Shown: in pieces, positions 1 through 9,602 of the stretch
How positions within the stretch are numbered: the stretch's first letter is position 1
How the letters are laid out: each line of letters begins with the position of its first letter
Assembly (NCBI GenBank): GCA_023393015.1
Contig: JAEWMY010000054.1
Coordinates: forward strand, 62,001-126,000
Source: Spirochaetota bacterium
Lineage (GTDB): Bacteria > Spirochaetota > Spirochaetia > Treponematales > Treponemataceae
Direction of reading: 5' to 3'
Length of the DNA: 64,000 bases
Notes under the pieces: model-generated
The model's input: only the letters and a program-made list of their open reading frames with translations
Databases searched by the model: none
What the model was told of the DNA's origin: nothing
Position numbers and translations under genes: made by a program

Positions 1-1245
1 ATCGGGCTCAAGGCGACCTTCTACGTCGAGCGTCTCTATTCGGACAACAAGGTCAACGTCGTCGTCAATCGGCGCAAGTACCTCGAAGAGCAGACCGAAA
101 CCAACAGGGACGCGTTCTTCAAGAACGTGCACATCGGAGACTCCGTTCAGGGAGTCGTCAAGAGCTTCACGAGTTTCGGGGCCTTTATCGATCTTGGCGG
201 GTTCGACGGTCTTCTCCATATAAACGACATGAGTTGGGGCCACGTTACCCGCCCGAAGGATTTCGTCAAGAAGGGACAGGAGATCAACCTCAAGGTTATC
301 CGCCTGGATCCGGACGACAAGCGCATCAATCTTTCGCTGAAGCACTTCACCGAGGATCCCTGGCTTCATTTCGAGGACAAGTTCCATGTCAACGATATCA
401 TCAAGGGCAAGGTAACGAAACTTACCGAGTTCGGCGCGTTTATCGAGCTCGAGGAAGGAATCGAGGGACTCGCTCATATCAGCGAGTTCAGCTGGGTAAA
501 AAAAATCAACAAGCCCGAGGATATGGTCAAGATAGGCGACGAGATCGAGTGTATGATACTCGGTTACGATATCCAGGCCGGACGGGTTTCGCTCGGTCTC
601 AAGCAGGTTACCGACAATCCCTGGGAATCTCTCGCTGAAAAGTATCCCGTAGGCACGAAGCTTACCCGAAAGATCGTCAAGGTAACGAACGCGGGTGCGT
701 TCGTGGAACTCGAAGACGGTATCGACGGATTCCTCCATGCCGACGATCTTTCTTGGACCAAGAAGGTAAAGCATCCCTCGAGCGAACTGGAGGTCGGCGC
801 GGATATCGAAGTGATGGTTATCGAATCCGATCCGGAGAACCATCGCATTCGCCTCGGCGTCAAGCAGCTATCCGACGATCCTTGGTCCAACTTCGCGAAC
901 GCGAATCCCCCGGGAACCTATGTCGAGGGAGAGATCACTTCCATTACCGATTTCGGCGTGTTTCTCCGCGTCGAAGGCGGCATAGAGGGCTTGATCAACA
1001 AGCAGAACCTCACCGAAAGCCGCGAGGAGCCCTTCGAGGAAGCCGTAAAGAAGTACACGGTCGGCGACAAGATCAAGGTCGTCGTCGTGGAAGTCAGCCC
1101 CGATAAGCAGAAAGTGGCTTTCTCCATAAAGGACTACAAGAAGAAGGTTCAGAGGGAAGAGATTTCGCGATACATGTCCTCCGAGGAAGAAAAGGACAAC
1201 GGGTCGTATACACTTGGAGATTTCCTGAAGAACAAGACGAACTAA
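1..1245 (+). CDS. rpsA: 30S ribosomal protein S1, 3' part (5' end outside window)
   Basis: The reading frame is open from base 1, so the 5' part of the gene lies outside the window; about 414 C-terminal residues are visible. They show the tail of one S1 RNA-binding domain (ending near NRRKYLEEQ) followed by four complete S1 repeats, each with the GAF(I/V)(D/E)L and (G/H)L(L/A)HI/ISE-type core and a conserved DPW linker between repeats. S1 helps the 30S subunit capture and unfold mRNA. In several treponemes S1 is fused to cytidylate kinase at the N-terminus; that part is not visible here. A GTG at 127 is internal and not the real start. The sigma-54 activator follows after only about 20 bases, so read-through is likely. 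Confidence 0.95.
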   Translation: MGLKATFYVERLYSDNKVNVVVNRRKYLEEQTETNRDAFFKNVHIGDSVQGVVKSFTSFGAFIDLGGFDGLLHINDMSWGHVTRPKDFVKKGQEINLKVIRLDPDDKRINLSLKHFTEDPWLHFEDKFHVNDIIKGKVTKLTEFGAFIELEEGIEGLAHISEFSWVKKINKPEDMVKIGDEIECMILGYDIQAGRVSLGLKQVTDNPWESLAEKYPVGTKLTRKIVKVTNAGAFVELEDGIDGFLHADDLSWTKKVKHPSSELEVGADIEVMVIESDPENHRIRLGVKQLSDDPWSNFANANPPGTYVEGEITSITDFGVFLRVEGGIEGLINKQNLTESREEPFEEAVKKYTVGDKIKVVVVEVSPDKQKVAFSIKDYKKKVQREEISRYMSSEEEKDNGSYTLGDFLKNKTN

Positions 1246-1267
1246 CGGACGTAAATGAGCGGCATTG

Positions 1268-2782
1268 ATGAAACTTTCCGATACTGTCGATAAAGAAAAA
1301 CTCAATGCCCTCATTGAAATCAACACGCTCATCAATTCCAACTATTCCAACATAAGCGCGTTGCTGGCTCATATACTTGAGTCGGCAATGCGTCTTGTTT
1401 CCGGGGAGGCCGCCTCCCTGCTTCTGGTCGACACGAACAAGAAGACGCTCAGGTTCGAGATAGCGCTCGGCCCGAAAGGCCTCGAGGCGAAAAAGTTCGT
1501 CGTGAAGATGGACGAGGGTATCGCCGGCTGGGTCGCCAAGAACAATAGAAGCCTCATCGTCAACGACGTCGCCAACGATCCCCGCTTCAGCCCGGCGGTA
1601 CAGCAGTCCACGGGTTACAAGACGCAGAACATGCTCGCCGTCCCTATGCGCGTCAAGGACGAATGCATCGGCGTCATCGAAATTCTCAACAAGGGGACCG
1701 CGAACGGTTTCGGGCACGAGGATCTCGAAGTTCTCGAGATTATGGCGAACCAGGCCGCGATAGCCTACCAAAACGCGCGTTTCCTTCAGCGCTCGCGCGA
1801 CGAGATAGTCGTCTTGCAGGATCAGATAGCAACCGACCGCGGATACCACACGATGATCGCGAGAAGCCCGGTAATACTGGAAAAGCTCGATATCGTGGAA
1901 CGTGTTGCCAAATCGGACTCGTCGGTGCTCATCCTCGGCGAAAGCGGCGTGGGAAAGGAACTGTTCGCCGAACAGCTCCACCTCAAGAGCGACCGCTCCG
2001 GAAAACCGTTCGTGCGCGTGAATTGCGCGGCCCTTCCGGAGGGCCTCCTTGAAAGCGAGTTGTTCGGCCACGTGAAGGGAGCCTTTACCGACGCCATCAG
2101 CAACAGAAAGGGGCGCTTCGAGATGGCGGACGAGGGGACGATTTTCCTCGACGAGATCGGAGACCTTCCGCTCGCGCTTCAGTCAAAATTGCTGCGCGTG
2201 ATCCAGAACCGCTCTTTCGAGAAAGTAGGCTCGAGCGACACGATCACGGTCAACGTCCGGATCATCGCGGCAACGAATCGCGACATCGAACGGCTTGTCG
2301 AGGAACAGAAATTCCGGTCCGACCTGTATTACCGGCTTAACGTCCTGCCTCTTTACATCCCGCCGCTCCGCCAGAGAATCGAGGACATACCAGAGCTAGC
2401 GAGCTTCTTCCTCAAGAAATTCCGGCACGAGGTCAAGAAGGAGTTTCTCGGGTTTTCGGAGGGGGCCATGAGCGCGATCCTTTCGTACGCCTGGCCCGGA
2501 AACATCCGCGAACTCGAGAACACCGTCGAACGCGCGTGCGTCATAGGAAAGCCGCCGTATATCAAGGAAGAAGACCTCCTCTTGAATATACGTTCAATGC
2601 CTGATAATAATACCTACGCCGACAAGAGCCTGAAGAGCGTCATAAACCTGTTCAAGAAGCACTATATACAGAAGGTTCTTGAGGAAAACGAATGGAACCA
2701 GACGAGCGCGTCTCAGGTTCTCGACATTCAGCGGACGTACTTGTCGCGTTTGATAAAAGAACTGGAAATCAAGGAGAAATAG
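1268..2782 (+). CDS. GAF-domain sigma-54-dependent transcriptional activator
   Basis: A 504-residue enhancer-binding protein. An N-terminal GAF sensor (about residues 20–165) is followed by an AAA+ sigma-54 interaction domain (about 185–415) and a Fis-type helix-turn-helix at the C-terminus (about 465–500, SASQVLDIQRTYLSRLIK). The Walker A is GESGVGKE, the sigma-54 contact loop is GAFTDA (usual GAFTGA), and Walker B is GTIFLDEIGD. The organisation is NifA/FhlA-like, so activity is probably controlled by a small ligand or a partner rather than by phosphorylation. A TTG at 1265 immediately precedes the ATG; I chose ATG 1268. No clear Shine-Dalgarno sequence is seen, which fits coupling to rpsA translation. 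Target promoters are unknown. Confidence 0.9.
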   Translation: MKLSDTVDKEKLNALIEINTLINSNYSNISALLAHILESAMRLVSGEAASLLLVDTNKKTLRFEIALGPKGLEAKKFVVKMDEGIAGWVAKNNRSLIVNDVANDPRFSPAVQQSTGYKTQNMLAVPMRVKDECIGVIEILNKGTANGFGHEDLEVLEIMANQAAIAYQNARFLQRSRDEIVVLQDQIATDRGYHTMIARSPVILEKLDIVERVAKSDSSVLILGESGVGKELFAEQLHLKSDRSGKPFVRVNCAALPEGLLESELFGHVKGAFTDAISNRKGRFEMADEGTIFLDEIGDLPLALQSKLLRVIQNRSFEKVGSSDTITVNVRIIAATNRDIERLVEEQKFRSDLYYRLNVLPLYIPPLRQRIEDIPELASFFLKKFRHEVKKEFLGFSEGAMSAILSYAWPGNIRELENTVERACVIGKPPYIKEEDLLLNIRSMPDNNTYADKSLKSVINLFKKHYIQKVLEENEWNQTSASQVLDIQRTYLSRLIKELEIKEK

Positions 2783-2786
2783 GATT

Positions 2787-3476
2787 ATGTCAACCAATGC
2801 CGCGCGCGACGATGTTAATGCGAACCGGTCTGTGCCCGCGATTATCAGCGGATTTCTCGTTTCGAACCGCAAGGTGCTGTTGGGCGTCATGTCGGTCGCG
2901 TTCGTGGCGTTCGTCGCCTTCGTCGCGGTGACCATCGCGCGGGACAAGGCGACGATCAGGATCGATGCGCTCGTCGCCGAGAAAATCGAGAAATGGTCCG
3001 AAGCAAAATCGGCCGGTGACGAAACCGCGATCGCTGCTACGGAAGACGCCATTCTGGCCTCTCTCGCGGAGATCACCGGCAAGGGCCCTGCGTCGCCCGC
3101 GCGCGCCCGCGCGCACCTTCTGGCCGCCGACATCCGCTATTCGAGAAAGGACTGGGCGGGCGCGCGGGACGGTTTCCTGGCCGCGGCCGCGGACGCCCCG
3201 AGCGTCTATACCGCCGGTATAGCGCTCTTCAACGCCGCCTCCTGCGAGGAAGAACTCGGTAACGCCGATTCCGCCCTTGCCCTCTACGTCAAGGCGGCGG
3301 GGGACGACTCGTTCAACCTGAAACCCCGAGCCCTGTTCAATATCGGGCGCATAGAGGAACAGCGTTCAAAGACCAAGGAGGCCATTGACGCCTACGAGGA
3401 TCTTGTCGAGAAATATCCCGACAATTCCTGGTCATTGCTCGCCAAATCAAGGATACTTGCGTTGCAGATAAAGTAA
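2787..3476 (+). CDS. TPR-containing inner-membrane-anchored protein
   Basis: A 229-residue protein with a cytoplasmic N-terminus, one strongly hydrophobic segment (about residues 32–52) and a helical periplasmic region whose spacing fits tetratricopeptide repeats (about 100–225, e.g. AGIALFNAASCEEELGNADSAL and RALFNIGRIEEQ). This is the architecture of YfgM-like and similar envelope scaffold proteins, but no specific partner can be named. AAGGAG lies about 12 bases before the ATG, inside the end of the upstream activator gene, so the two are co-transcribed. It sits 12 bases before the cyclase gene. Confidence 0.75.
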   Translation: MSTNAARDDVNANRSVPAIISGFLVSNRKVLLGVMSVAFVAFVAFVAVTIARDKATIRIDALVAEKIEKWSEAKSAGDETAIAATEDAILASLAEITGKGPASPARARAHLLAADIRYSRKDWAGARDGFLAAAADAPSVYTAGIALFNAASCEEELGNADSALALYVKAAGDDSFNLKPRALFNIGRIEEQRSKTKEAIDAYEDLVEKYPDNSWSLLAKSRILALQIK

Positions 3477-3488
3477 GCCGGAGGTTCT

Positions 3489-5762
3489 ATGGCCGGAGAA
3501 AACGTACGGAGTCTCTTGAAAACGCGGAATTTCGGATTCGTCATCGGTATCCTTTATTCCGCCTTTTTCAGCTTGGTCGGATTCTCGACGGGGTTGTTCG
3601 GCAACATCGAAGCCCGTCTTCTCGACACGTTCTTTTCGTTCAAGAATCCCGTCGAGAGGGAAGCGGTTCAGAAGGACGTCTGGAAAACCGCCGAGAGCGA
3701 GTCCGTTTCGCCGGACATACTGATCGTCGGAATCGATCTCAAGGCCCTGCAGCGTTTCGGCGGCTGGCCTTTCCCGCGCGGACGCCACGCGGATCTCGTC
3801 AACAACCTTTCGCGGATCAAGAACCAGGACGAGCGCGAGAAATCGCTCCTTCTCGACGTTTTTTTCATAGAAGAGTCGGCAGAGCCCGAGAATGACCGAG
3901 CGCTCGCGGAGAGCATGTCCGAGTCGGGCCGCGTCTTTCTCGAATCGATACTCGACACCTCGTCGTTCGGGGTGACCCTGGACGAGGAGATGTTCGCGCG
4001 CCAGCTACCCTTGCTGGAAAAGGCCGGTTCGCCGCGCGTCGTCGGCGGAGACTGGCGGGAAATGCGGCCTTCCGTCGGCTTGCAGACGAACTTGTGGGAT
4101 CTCAACGTCGCCGCGCGCGGTTCGGGCGCGGCCAACGTTGTCGCCGACGACGCGGGCGGGGTGGTCCGACGTCAGCCCCTCGTTTTCAAGTATTCCCGTT
4201 TTATGGGCGAGATTACGATCGACGATCTCGATCCGTCGTTCGTCCTCGACGAAGGAGCGTACGAGCGCCTTTCCTGGTTCGAGAAGAACGGAACGGAGCA
4301 TCTCGTCGAGCTTCCGATAGACGAAGCCGAATTGGCGGACTTGCGGCGTACGGTTTTCGACAAGGCGCCGCCCTTGCTGTACGACGCGGACGGAGACGGG
4401 AATCCGGTCGAGGAAACCCGCGTGCTGACCGTCTATCGCGATTATTTTATACCTTCCATTACCTTTTCGCTCGCGCTTGATTACTGGAACGCGTCGTTCG
4501 GCGACTGCGAGGTGTATCCCGGCCGGGAGATCGTCGTGTCCAAGGGTGACGGTTCGGCGATAACGATACCGGTAGACGACCAATGCGCCATGATCATCAA
4601 TTTCGCGGGGCCCGCGTCCTCGGCAGCGACCGACGGGTATAAAACCTTCCCGGTACGGTCGTATTCGGGATATTCGCGCGAGACCTTGGATAACGCGGAG
4701 ACGTGGGCGGAAACGCGCGCCCTCGGCGGAAAGATCGTGCTCGTGGGCGCCTTCGACAAGGGAATGGCCGACGACGAAAAGCAAACGCCGTACGGGATGA
4801 TGTTCGGCATCGAGATTCACGCCAACTCGCTGAATACCCTTCTGACCGGGGCCTTCATACGGCATCTTCCGCGATGGGGTAACGTGCTTCTCGTGTTCGC
4901 CCTGACGATGCTGATCGCCTTGTTCGCGGCCCGGATGCGGAACTTCCTGTCCCTGCCACTTTCGCTCGTGCTAGCCATCGTGACGTTCGTGGCCTGCTCC
5001 CTCGTCTTTGACCACTATAACATCCTGATCAACTACGGAGTCCCGTTCGCCGGGATGCTCTTTACCTACGTGACCATCATCCTCTACAGATCGAGCACCG
5101 AGGAACGCGAAAAGCGCAGGATCCGCGCCATGTTCGGAAAGTACGTCAGCCCGGAGGTCGTGGCACAGATGATGGATCATCCTCCCGAACTCGGAGGCGT
5201 CGACCGCGAGCTTACCGTCTTTTTCTCCGACATACGCGGGTTTACGAGCCTTTCCGAGACGCTGACACCGCAGGAGCTCGTCCGCCACCTTAACGAGTAC
5301 CTTTCGGCGATGACCGACATCATTCTCGAAACGGGCGGAACGCTCGACAAGTACGTCGGCGACGAGATCATGTGCTTCTGGGGGGCGCCGCTCGAGGTTC
5401 GCGACCACGCCTCGCGCGCGTGCCGGTGCGCCCTCATGCAGCGCGCGCGCCTCGAAGAGCTTAACGCGGCCTGGCCCCCCGAGCGCAGGCTCGCCATAGG
5501 CATCGGCATCAATACCGGAGTCATGACGGTAGGCAACATGGGATCGAAGGGTCGCATGAACTACACCCTGATGGGTGACAACGTGAATCTGGGGGCGCGC
5601 CTCGAGGGGACGAACAAGGTATACGGCACGATGATAATCGTCAGCGAGTATACGTACGCCGCGGTCAAGGACGAGTTCGTGTTCCGCGAGCTCGATACGA
5701 TTCGCGTGAAGGGCAAGAACCGGCCCGTCGTCATCTACGAACTGGTCGACTACCGTACGTGA
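3489..5762 (+). CDS. CHASE2-domain class III adenylate cyclase
   Basis: A 757-residue membrane signalling enzyme. A first membrane segment near residues 18–38 leads into a large extracytoplasmic CHASE2 sensor (about 40–440). Three hydrophobic segments follow (about 460–545), then a cytoplasmic class III cyclase domain (about 575–740). Both metal-binding aspartates are visible (FSDIRGFT and KYVGDEIM), as are the transition-state Asn and Arg in NLGARLEG. The Lys of LDKYVGDE plus Thr of NYTLMGD are the purine-specifying pair typical of bacterial adenylate rather than guanylate cyclases, so cAMP is the likely product. GGAGG precedes the ATG. A terminator-like hairpin follows 22 bases after the stop. 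The CHASE2 ligand is unknown. Confidence 0.93.
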   Translation: MAGENVRSLLKTRNFGFVIGILYSAFFSLVGFSTGLFGNIEARLLDTFFSFKNPVEREAVQKDVWKTAESESVSPDILIVGIDLKALQRFGGWPFPRGRHADLVNNLSRIKNQDEREKSLLLDVFFIEESAEPENDRALAESMSESGRVFLESILDTSSFGVTLDEEMFARQLPLLEKAGSPRVVGGDWREMRPSVGLQTNLWDLNVAARGSGAANVVADDAGGVVRRQPLVFKYSRFMGEITIDDLDPSFVLDEGAYERLSWFEKNGTEHLVELPIDEAELADLRRTVFDKAPPLLYDADGDGNPVEETRVLTVYRDYFIPSITFSLALDYWNASFGDCEVYPGREIVVSKGDGSAITIPVDDQCAMIINFAGPASSAATDGYKTFPVRSYSGYSRETLDNAETWAETRALGGKIVLVGAFDKGMADDEKQTPYGMMFGIEIHANSLNTLLTGAFIRHLPRWGNVLLVFALTMLIALFAARMRNFLSLPLSLVLAIVTFVACSLVFDHYNILINYGVPFAGMLFTYVTIILYRSSTEEREKRRIRAMFGKYVSPEVVAQMMDHPPELGGVDRELTVFFSDIRGFTSLSETLTPQELVRHLNEYLSAMTDIILETGGTLDKYVGDEIMCFWGAPLEVRDHASRACRCALMQRARLEELNAAWPPERRLAIGIGINTGVMTVGNMGSKGRMNYTLMGDNVNLGARLEGTNKVYGTMIIVSEYTYAAVKDEFVFRELDTIRVKGKNRPVVIYELVDYRT

Positions 5763-5784
5763 AACCTAGCCTGATGACGGTTAC

Positions 5785-5811
5785 CCGCCCTTTCGCGCGG
5801 GCGGCGTTTTT
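5785..5811 (+). terminator. Hairpin plus U-tract between cyclase and lipoprotein genes
   Basis: CCGCCC (5785–5790) pairs with GGGCGG (5799–5804) around an 8-base loop, followed by CG and five T residues (5807–5811). This looks like an intrinsic terminator for the upstream operon. It ends one base before the ATG at 5813, which favours that ATG as the lipoprotein start over the upstream GTG at 5759. It could also be an attenuator that lets a fraction of transcripts through. Confidence 0.55.
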
Positions 5812-5812
5812 C

Positions 5813-6514
5813 ATGCGGACCGTTCTCCTTGCCGCGCTGGTCTGTGCCGCGGTTTCCTGCGGGATCGAGGTGTTTATCTACCTTTATCCCGTAATCTACT
5901 GGTACGGGCAGCCTACCGATACCCCCGAATACAACCGGTTCAAATTCAGGACTTCCGACGAGCGGAACACGGACGAGGCGGGCCCGTACTTCAAGGGTTT
6001 CGAGATCTATTACCGCATTTACAACAACACCTCAACGCTGACGACTACCCGGAACTCGATCAACAGCTATAATTCGAGCAATCCCGCCCTCGCGTACAAT
6101 AATCTCATCAACACGCGAAATTATCGGAGATTGCTTTCCGGGAATCGTACGTACGAATCGCCCCTGATCCCGGGGGCGGCGGATAATCGCATCGTAGAGA
6201 TCCGTTTTTTTGATTACGACGTGACCCCCGCGGGCGTGTATGTCCGAAACGATCCGTCGGGGGTGATTCTCTTCGATTACGGGATTCCCCTTCGAAGCGT
6301 ACGCGGCGACGACGACGCGTATCCGGCTCCCTTCGAATTCGACGATATCGACGACGGCGACGATGACGTAACCTGGTCGTCGACATGGGACGACGAAAAC
6401 GACAAGAAGGTATACGTTCACGCTTATGTCCTCGCGTACGGTTTTGACGCCTCGTACAAGCAACTCTACAGCGAACTGTTCGATTTGGGATACGTGACTA
6501 TTCCGGAGGATTGA
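5813..6514 (+). CDS. Putative spirochaetal lipoprotein of unknown function
   Basis: A 233-residue protein starting MRTVLLAALVCAAVSCG, a short type-II signal peptide with the lipidated Cys at residue 17 (relaxed spirochaetal lipobox AVSC). The mature part is rich in Tyr, Asn, Asp and Thr with short beta-type stretches and an acidic patch (DDIDDGDDD, about residues 180–190). I recognise no family. In-frame starts upstream at GTG 5759 and ATG 5774 would place a hydrophilic, Arg-containing extension before the signal peptide and would run through the hairpin at 5785–5811, so I prefer 5813. It is followed by tRNA-Val. Confidence 0.7.
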   Translation: MRTVLLAALVCAAVSCGIEVFIYLYPVIYWYGQPTDTPEYNRFKFRTSDERNTDEAGPYFKGFEIYYRIYNNTSTLTTTRNSINSYNSSNPALAYNNLINTRNYRRLLSGNRTYESPLIPGAADNRIVEIRFFDYDVTPAGVYVRNDPSGVILFDYGIPLRSVRGDDDAYPAPFEFDDIDDGDDDVTWSSTWDDENDKKVYVHAYVLAYGFDASYKQLYSELFDLGYVTIPED

Positions 6515-6528
6515 CGGAAACGCGCTTC

Positions 6529-6557
6529 TTGACCTTTTCGCGATATTTGGGTAGAGT
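6529..6557 (+). promoter_or_regulatory. Sigma-70-type promoter of tRNA-Val
   Basis: TTGACC (6529–6534), 17-base spacer, TAGAGT (6552–6557). The predicted start lies a few bases before the tRNA 5' end at 6567, as expected for a short pre-tRNA leader. Confidence 0.6.
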
Positions 6558-6566
6558 CCACCAGTC

Positions 6567-6639
6567 GGGCGCTTAGCTCAGTTGGTAGAGCGTTTGGTTT
6601 ACACCCAAAATGTCGGGGGTTCGAGCCCCTCAGCGCCCA
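6567..6639 (+). tRNA. tRNA-Val (anticodon TAC)
   Basis: A 73-base cloverleaf. The acceptor stem GGGCGCT pairs with AGCGCCC. A D-arm with AGCTCAGTTGGTAGAGC follows, then anticodon stem TTTGG/CCAAA with loop TTTACAC giving anticodon TAC, then a T-arm with TTCGAGC loop and one G-U pair. The discriminator is A and the 3' CCA is not encoded, so tRNA nucleotidyltransferase must add it. It has its own promoter and terminator and stands alone. Confidence 0.96.
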
Positions 6640-6644
6640 TTCGT

Positions 6645-6670
6645 ACCGTCCCGCCGGGACGGTTTTTTTT
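6645..6670 (+). terminator. Intrinsic terminator of tRNA-Val
   Basis: An 8-bp stem ACCGTCCC/GGGACGGT (6645–6652 with 6656–6663), 3-base loop, followed directly by a run of eight T residues. Confidence 0.9.
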
Positions 6671-6699
6671 TCGCGTATCTTCCGATAAAGACGAATTTC

Positions 6700-6729
6700 T
6701 TGACCATCGAGCCGGGGAACGGGTATGAT
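6700..6729 (+). promoter_or_regulatory. uvrA promoter, predicted leaderless start
   Basis: TTGACC (6700–6705), 18-base spacer, TATGAT (6724–6729). Only five bases separate the -10 box from the ATG at 6735, so the expected transcription start coincides with the start codon. No LexA-type palindrome was noticed. Confidence 0.65.
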
Positions 6730-6734
6730 AACGC

Positions 6735-9602
6735 ATGAAAGCTGCGGCTAAAGAAACCGTTCACGGGTTGAACAAGATTATTGTCAAAGGTGCTCGCGAG
6801 CATAACCTCAAAAACATAGACATCGAATTACCGCGGGACAAGCTGATCGTCATATCGGGGCTTTCGGGATCGGGTAAAAGTTCCCTCGCGTTCGACACGA
6901 TATTCGCGGAAGGACAACGGCGCTACGTCGAGTCGCTTTCGGCCTACGCCCGACAGTTCCTCGGTCGCATGGACAAGCCCGATCTCGACTATATCGAAGG
7001 GCTCTCGCCGGCGATTTCCATAGAGCAGAAAACCACGCACAAGAACCCCCGTTCGACCGTCGGCACCGTCACGGAGATTTACGATTACTATCGCCTCTTG
7101 TTCGCCAGGATCGGGCGTCCGCACTGTCCACAATGCGGAAAGGAAATCCAGGAGCAGTCGATCGATCAGATCATATCGACGATCTTCGCCTGGCCGAAGG
7201 GAACCAAGATACAGGTACTCGCGCCGGTAATCGTGCGGAAGAAAGGAGAGCATCAAAAGGTAATCGCCGACGCCATGGCGGCGGGTTTCGTGCGCGCGAG
7301 GATCGACGGCATGCTCGTAACGCTGGAGGACGGCGTCAAGCTCGACAAGCAGAAGAAGCATACGATAGAGATCGTCGTGGACCGTATCGTCCTCTCCGAG
7401 GACGCGCGCAAACGGCTCGCGGAGTCGATCGAGACGGCCGTCGCGAGTTCGGGCGGGATACTCCTCGTGACGAAACAGGACAAGGAAGGAAACGACTCCG
7501 AGGTATTTTTCTCGCAGAAGAACTCGTGTCCCGATTGCGGCATTTCCATGCCCGAACTGCAACCGCGCCTCTTCTCCTTCAACAATCCCTTCGGCGCCTG
7601 TCCCGAGTGCACCGGTCTCGGGGCCCGAATGGAATTCTCGCCTGACCTCATCATCCCTGACCGGACGCTTTCGTTCGACGAGGGCGGAATCCTGCCGTAC
7701 AATCCGGACTCCGCGTGGAACAGAAGCCGCTTTCAGGCCCTCGCGAAGCACTATTCGTTCTCGCTCTCGACGCCGATAGCGGACCTTCCGAAGAAAATTT
7801 ACTCGGTCATCATGAACGGCTCCGGCGATCAGTCAATCGATTTCGTGTACAGGAACCGCGAGGGAACGGGACACTTCAAGTACCATCAGCCATGGCTCGG
7901 GGTGCTGGCCGACATGAGGCGACGCTACAACGAGACGTTTTCGGACTCCCAAAAGGAAAATTTCGAGCGTTACATGTCGAACCATGAATGCGAGGTTTGT
8001 CACGGCATGCGCTTGAGGCCCGAAGCGCTCGCCGTCACGGTCGGTGGAAAGAACATACACGAGGTCTCCTGCCTTTCCGTGTCCGATTCCATCGCCTTCT
8101 TCGACTCAGTGCAGTTCACCGATACAGAGTCGAAAATAGCGCGTCAGATACTGAAGGAAATCATGGCCCGCCTGACGTTCATGAAGAACGTCGGGCTCGA
8201 TTACCTGACGATGGAACGCGGAACCGCGACCATTTCCGGCGGTGAGGCACAGCGGATCAGGCTCGCGACGCAAATCGGCTCGAGCCTCGTCGGCGTCCTG
8301 TACATACTCGACGAGCCTTCGATCGGCCTCCACCAGCGCGACAACCAGCGGCTCATCGACACGCTCGTCTATCTTCGCGACCTCGGCAACACGCTCATCG
8401 TCGTCGAGCACGACGAGCAAACCCTCCGAACCGCGGACCACATCGTCGATCTCGGTCCCGGCGCGGGCGTCCACGGCGGCTATATTGTCGCGCAGGGAAC
8501 GCCGGCCGAGGTAATGAAGGTCAAGAAAAGCCTGACCGGACAATACCTCGCGGGGACGCTCAGGATGGACGTCCCGAAGGAGCGCAGAAAGGGCAACGGT
8601 AACGCACTGACGGTGACGGGCGTGCGGGAACACAACCTGAAGGGCATAGACGTAACCATTCCGCTCGGGGCGTTTACCTGCATTACGGGCGTGTCGGGTT
8701 CGGGAAAGTCGACGCTTCTTTCGGACGTTTTGTTCCCTGCGATCTCGAACCGTGTCATGAGGACGAGTTGCGAAGAAGGTTCGTTCGATACGCTGGCGGG
8801 CGTCGAGTTTATCGACAAGGTCATAAACATCGACCAAAGCCCGATCGGAAGGACTCCCCGTTCCAATCCCGCGACGTACGTCGGGGTATTCACCGGCATT
8901 CGGGACCTGTTCGCGAGCCTTCCGGACGCGAAGGCCCGCGGGTACAAGCCGGGAAGGTTCTCGTTCAACGTCAAGGGCGGCAGGTGCGAAAACTGCCAGG
9001 GCGACGGCACGATCACCATCGAGATGAACTTCCTGTCCGACGTCTATATCACCTGCGACGTCTGTCACGGGAGGCGTTTCAACCACGAGACGCTCGAGGT
9101 TCGATTCAAGGGCAAGAGCATCGCGGACGTTCTCGACATGACGATAGAAGAGGCCGCGGAGTTTTTCGCGTCGATCCCTCATATAGCGCGCAAGATGGAG
9201 ACCTTGCTTTCCGTCGGTCTCGGGTACGTCAAGCTGGGCCAGTCCGCCCTGACGCTTTCTGGCGGTGAGGCGCAGCGCGTCAAGCTCGCCAACGAGCTCG
9301 CCCGGCGGTCTACGGGCAAGACCCTGTACATACTCGACGAGCCGACGACCGGGCTTCATTTCGCCGACGTAAAACAGCTCATGTCAGTTATCCAGCGGCT
9401 CGTTGACCAGGGAAACACCGTCGTCATGATAGAGCATAACCTCGACGTCATCGCCCAGGCCGATCACGTCGTGGATCTCGGCCCGGAAGGCGGATTCAGG
9501 GGCGGCACGATAGTCGCCCAGGGCACGCCGGAGGCCGTCGCGAAGTCGAAAAAATCCCATACCGGAAAGTATCTCGCCGAGCTTCTGGAACGCTCCAGAT
9601 GA
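6735..9602 (+). CDS. uvrA: Excinuclease ABC subunit A
   Basis: A 955-residue UvrA, the usual length. It is the damage-recognition ATPase of nucleotide excision repair and hands DNA to UvrB. Two ABC modules are present: Walker [10 protein letters not shown] near residue 43 and GVSGSGKST near 655, with signature motifs ISGGEAQR and LSGGEAQR. Zinc-binding cysteine pairs are visible (CPQC/CPDC, CEVC in the first half; CENCQGDG and CDVCHG in the second). The start is ATG 6735, with no Shine-Dalgarno sequence and a -10 box just upstream. A TTG at 6768 (giving [14 protein letters not shown]) is an alternative that would begin exactly at the conserved core. The stop overlaps the lptD start by four bases. 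Confidence 0.98.
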   Translation: MKAAAKETVHGLNKIIVKGAREHNLKNIDIELPRDKLIVISGLSGSGKSSLAFDTIFAEGQRRYVESLSAYARQFLGRMDKPDLDYIEGLSPAISIEQKTTHKNPRSTVGTVTEIYDYYRLLFARIGRPHCPQCGKEIQEQSIDQIISTIFAWPKGTKIQVLAPVIVRKKGEHQKVIADAMAAGFVRARIDGMLVTLEDGVKLDKQKKHTIEIVVDRIVLSEDARKRLAESIETAVASSGGILLVTKQDKEGNDSEVFFSQKNSCPDCGISMPELQPRLFSFNNPFGACPECTGLGARMEFSPDLIIPDRTLSFDEGGILPYNPDSAWNRSRFQALAKHYSFSLSTPIADLPKKIYSVIMNGSGDQSIDFVYRNREGTGHFKYHQPWLGVLADMRRRYNETFSDSQKENFERYMSNHECEVCHGMRLRPEALAVTVGGKNIHEVSCLSVSDSIAFFDSVQFTDTESKIARQILKEIMARLTFMKNVGLDYLTMERGTATISGGEAQRIRLATQIGSSLVGVLYILDEPSIGLHQRDNQRLIDTLVYLRDLGNTLIVVEHDEQTLRTADHIVDLGPGAGVHGGYIVAQGTPAEVMKVKKSLTGQYLAGTLRMDVPKERRKGNGNALTVTGVREHNLKGIDVTIPLGAFTCITGVSGSGKSTLLSDVLFPAISNRVMRTSCEEGSFDTLAGVEFIDKVINIDQSPIGRTPRSNPATYVGVFTGIRDLFASLPDAKARGYKPGRFSFNVKGGRCENCQGDGTITIEMNFLSDVYITCDVCHGRRFNHETLEVRFKGKSIADVLDMTIEEAAEFFASIPHIARKMETLLSVGLGYVKLGQSALTLSGGEAQRVKLANELARRSTGKTLYILDEPTTGLHFADVKQLMSVIQRLVDQGNTVVMIEHNLDVIAQADHVVDLGPEGGFRGGTIVAQGTPEAVAKSKKSHTGKYLAELLERSR

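Noticed and set aside
1094..2071. 325-residue antisense frame opposite the sigma-54 activator
   Set aside because: Composition is Arg/Val/Asp-rich shadow sequence and the true activator motifs are on the plus strand.
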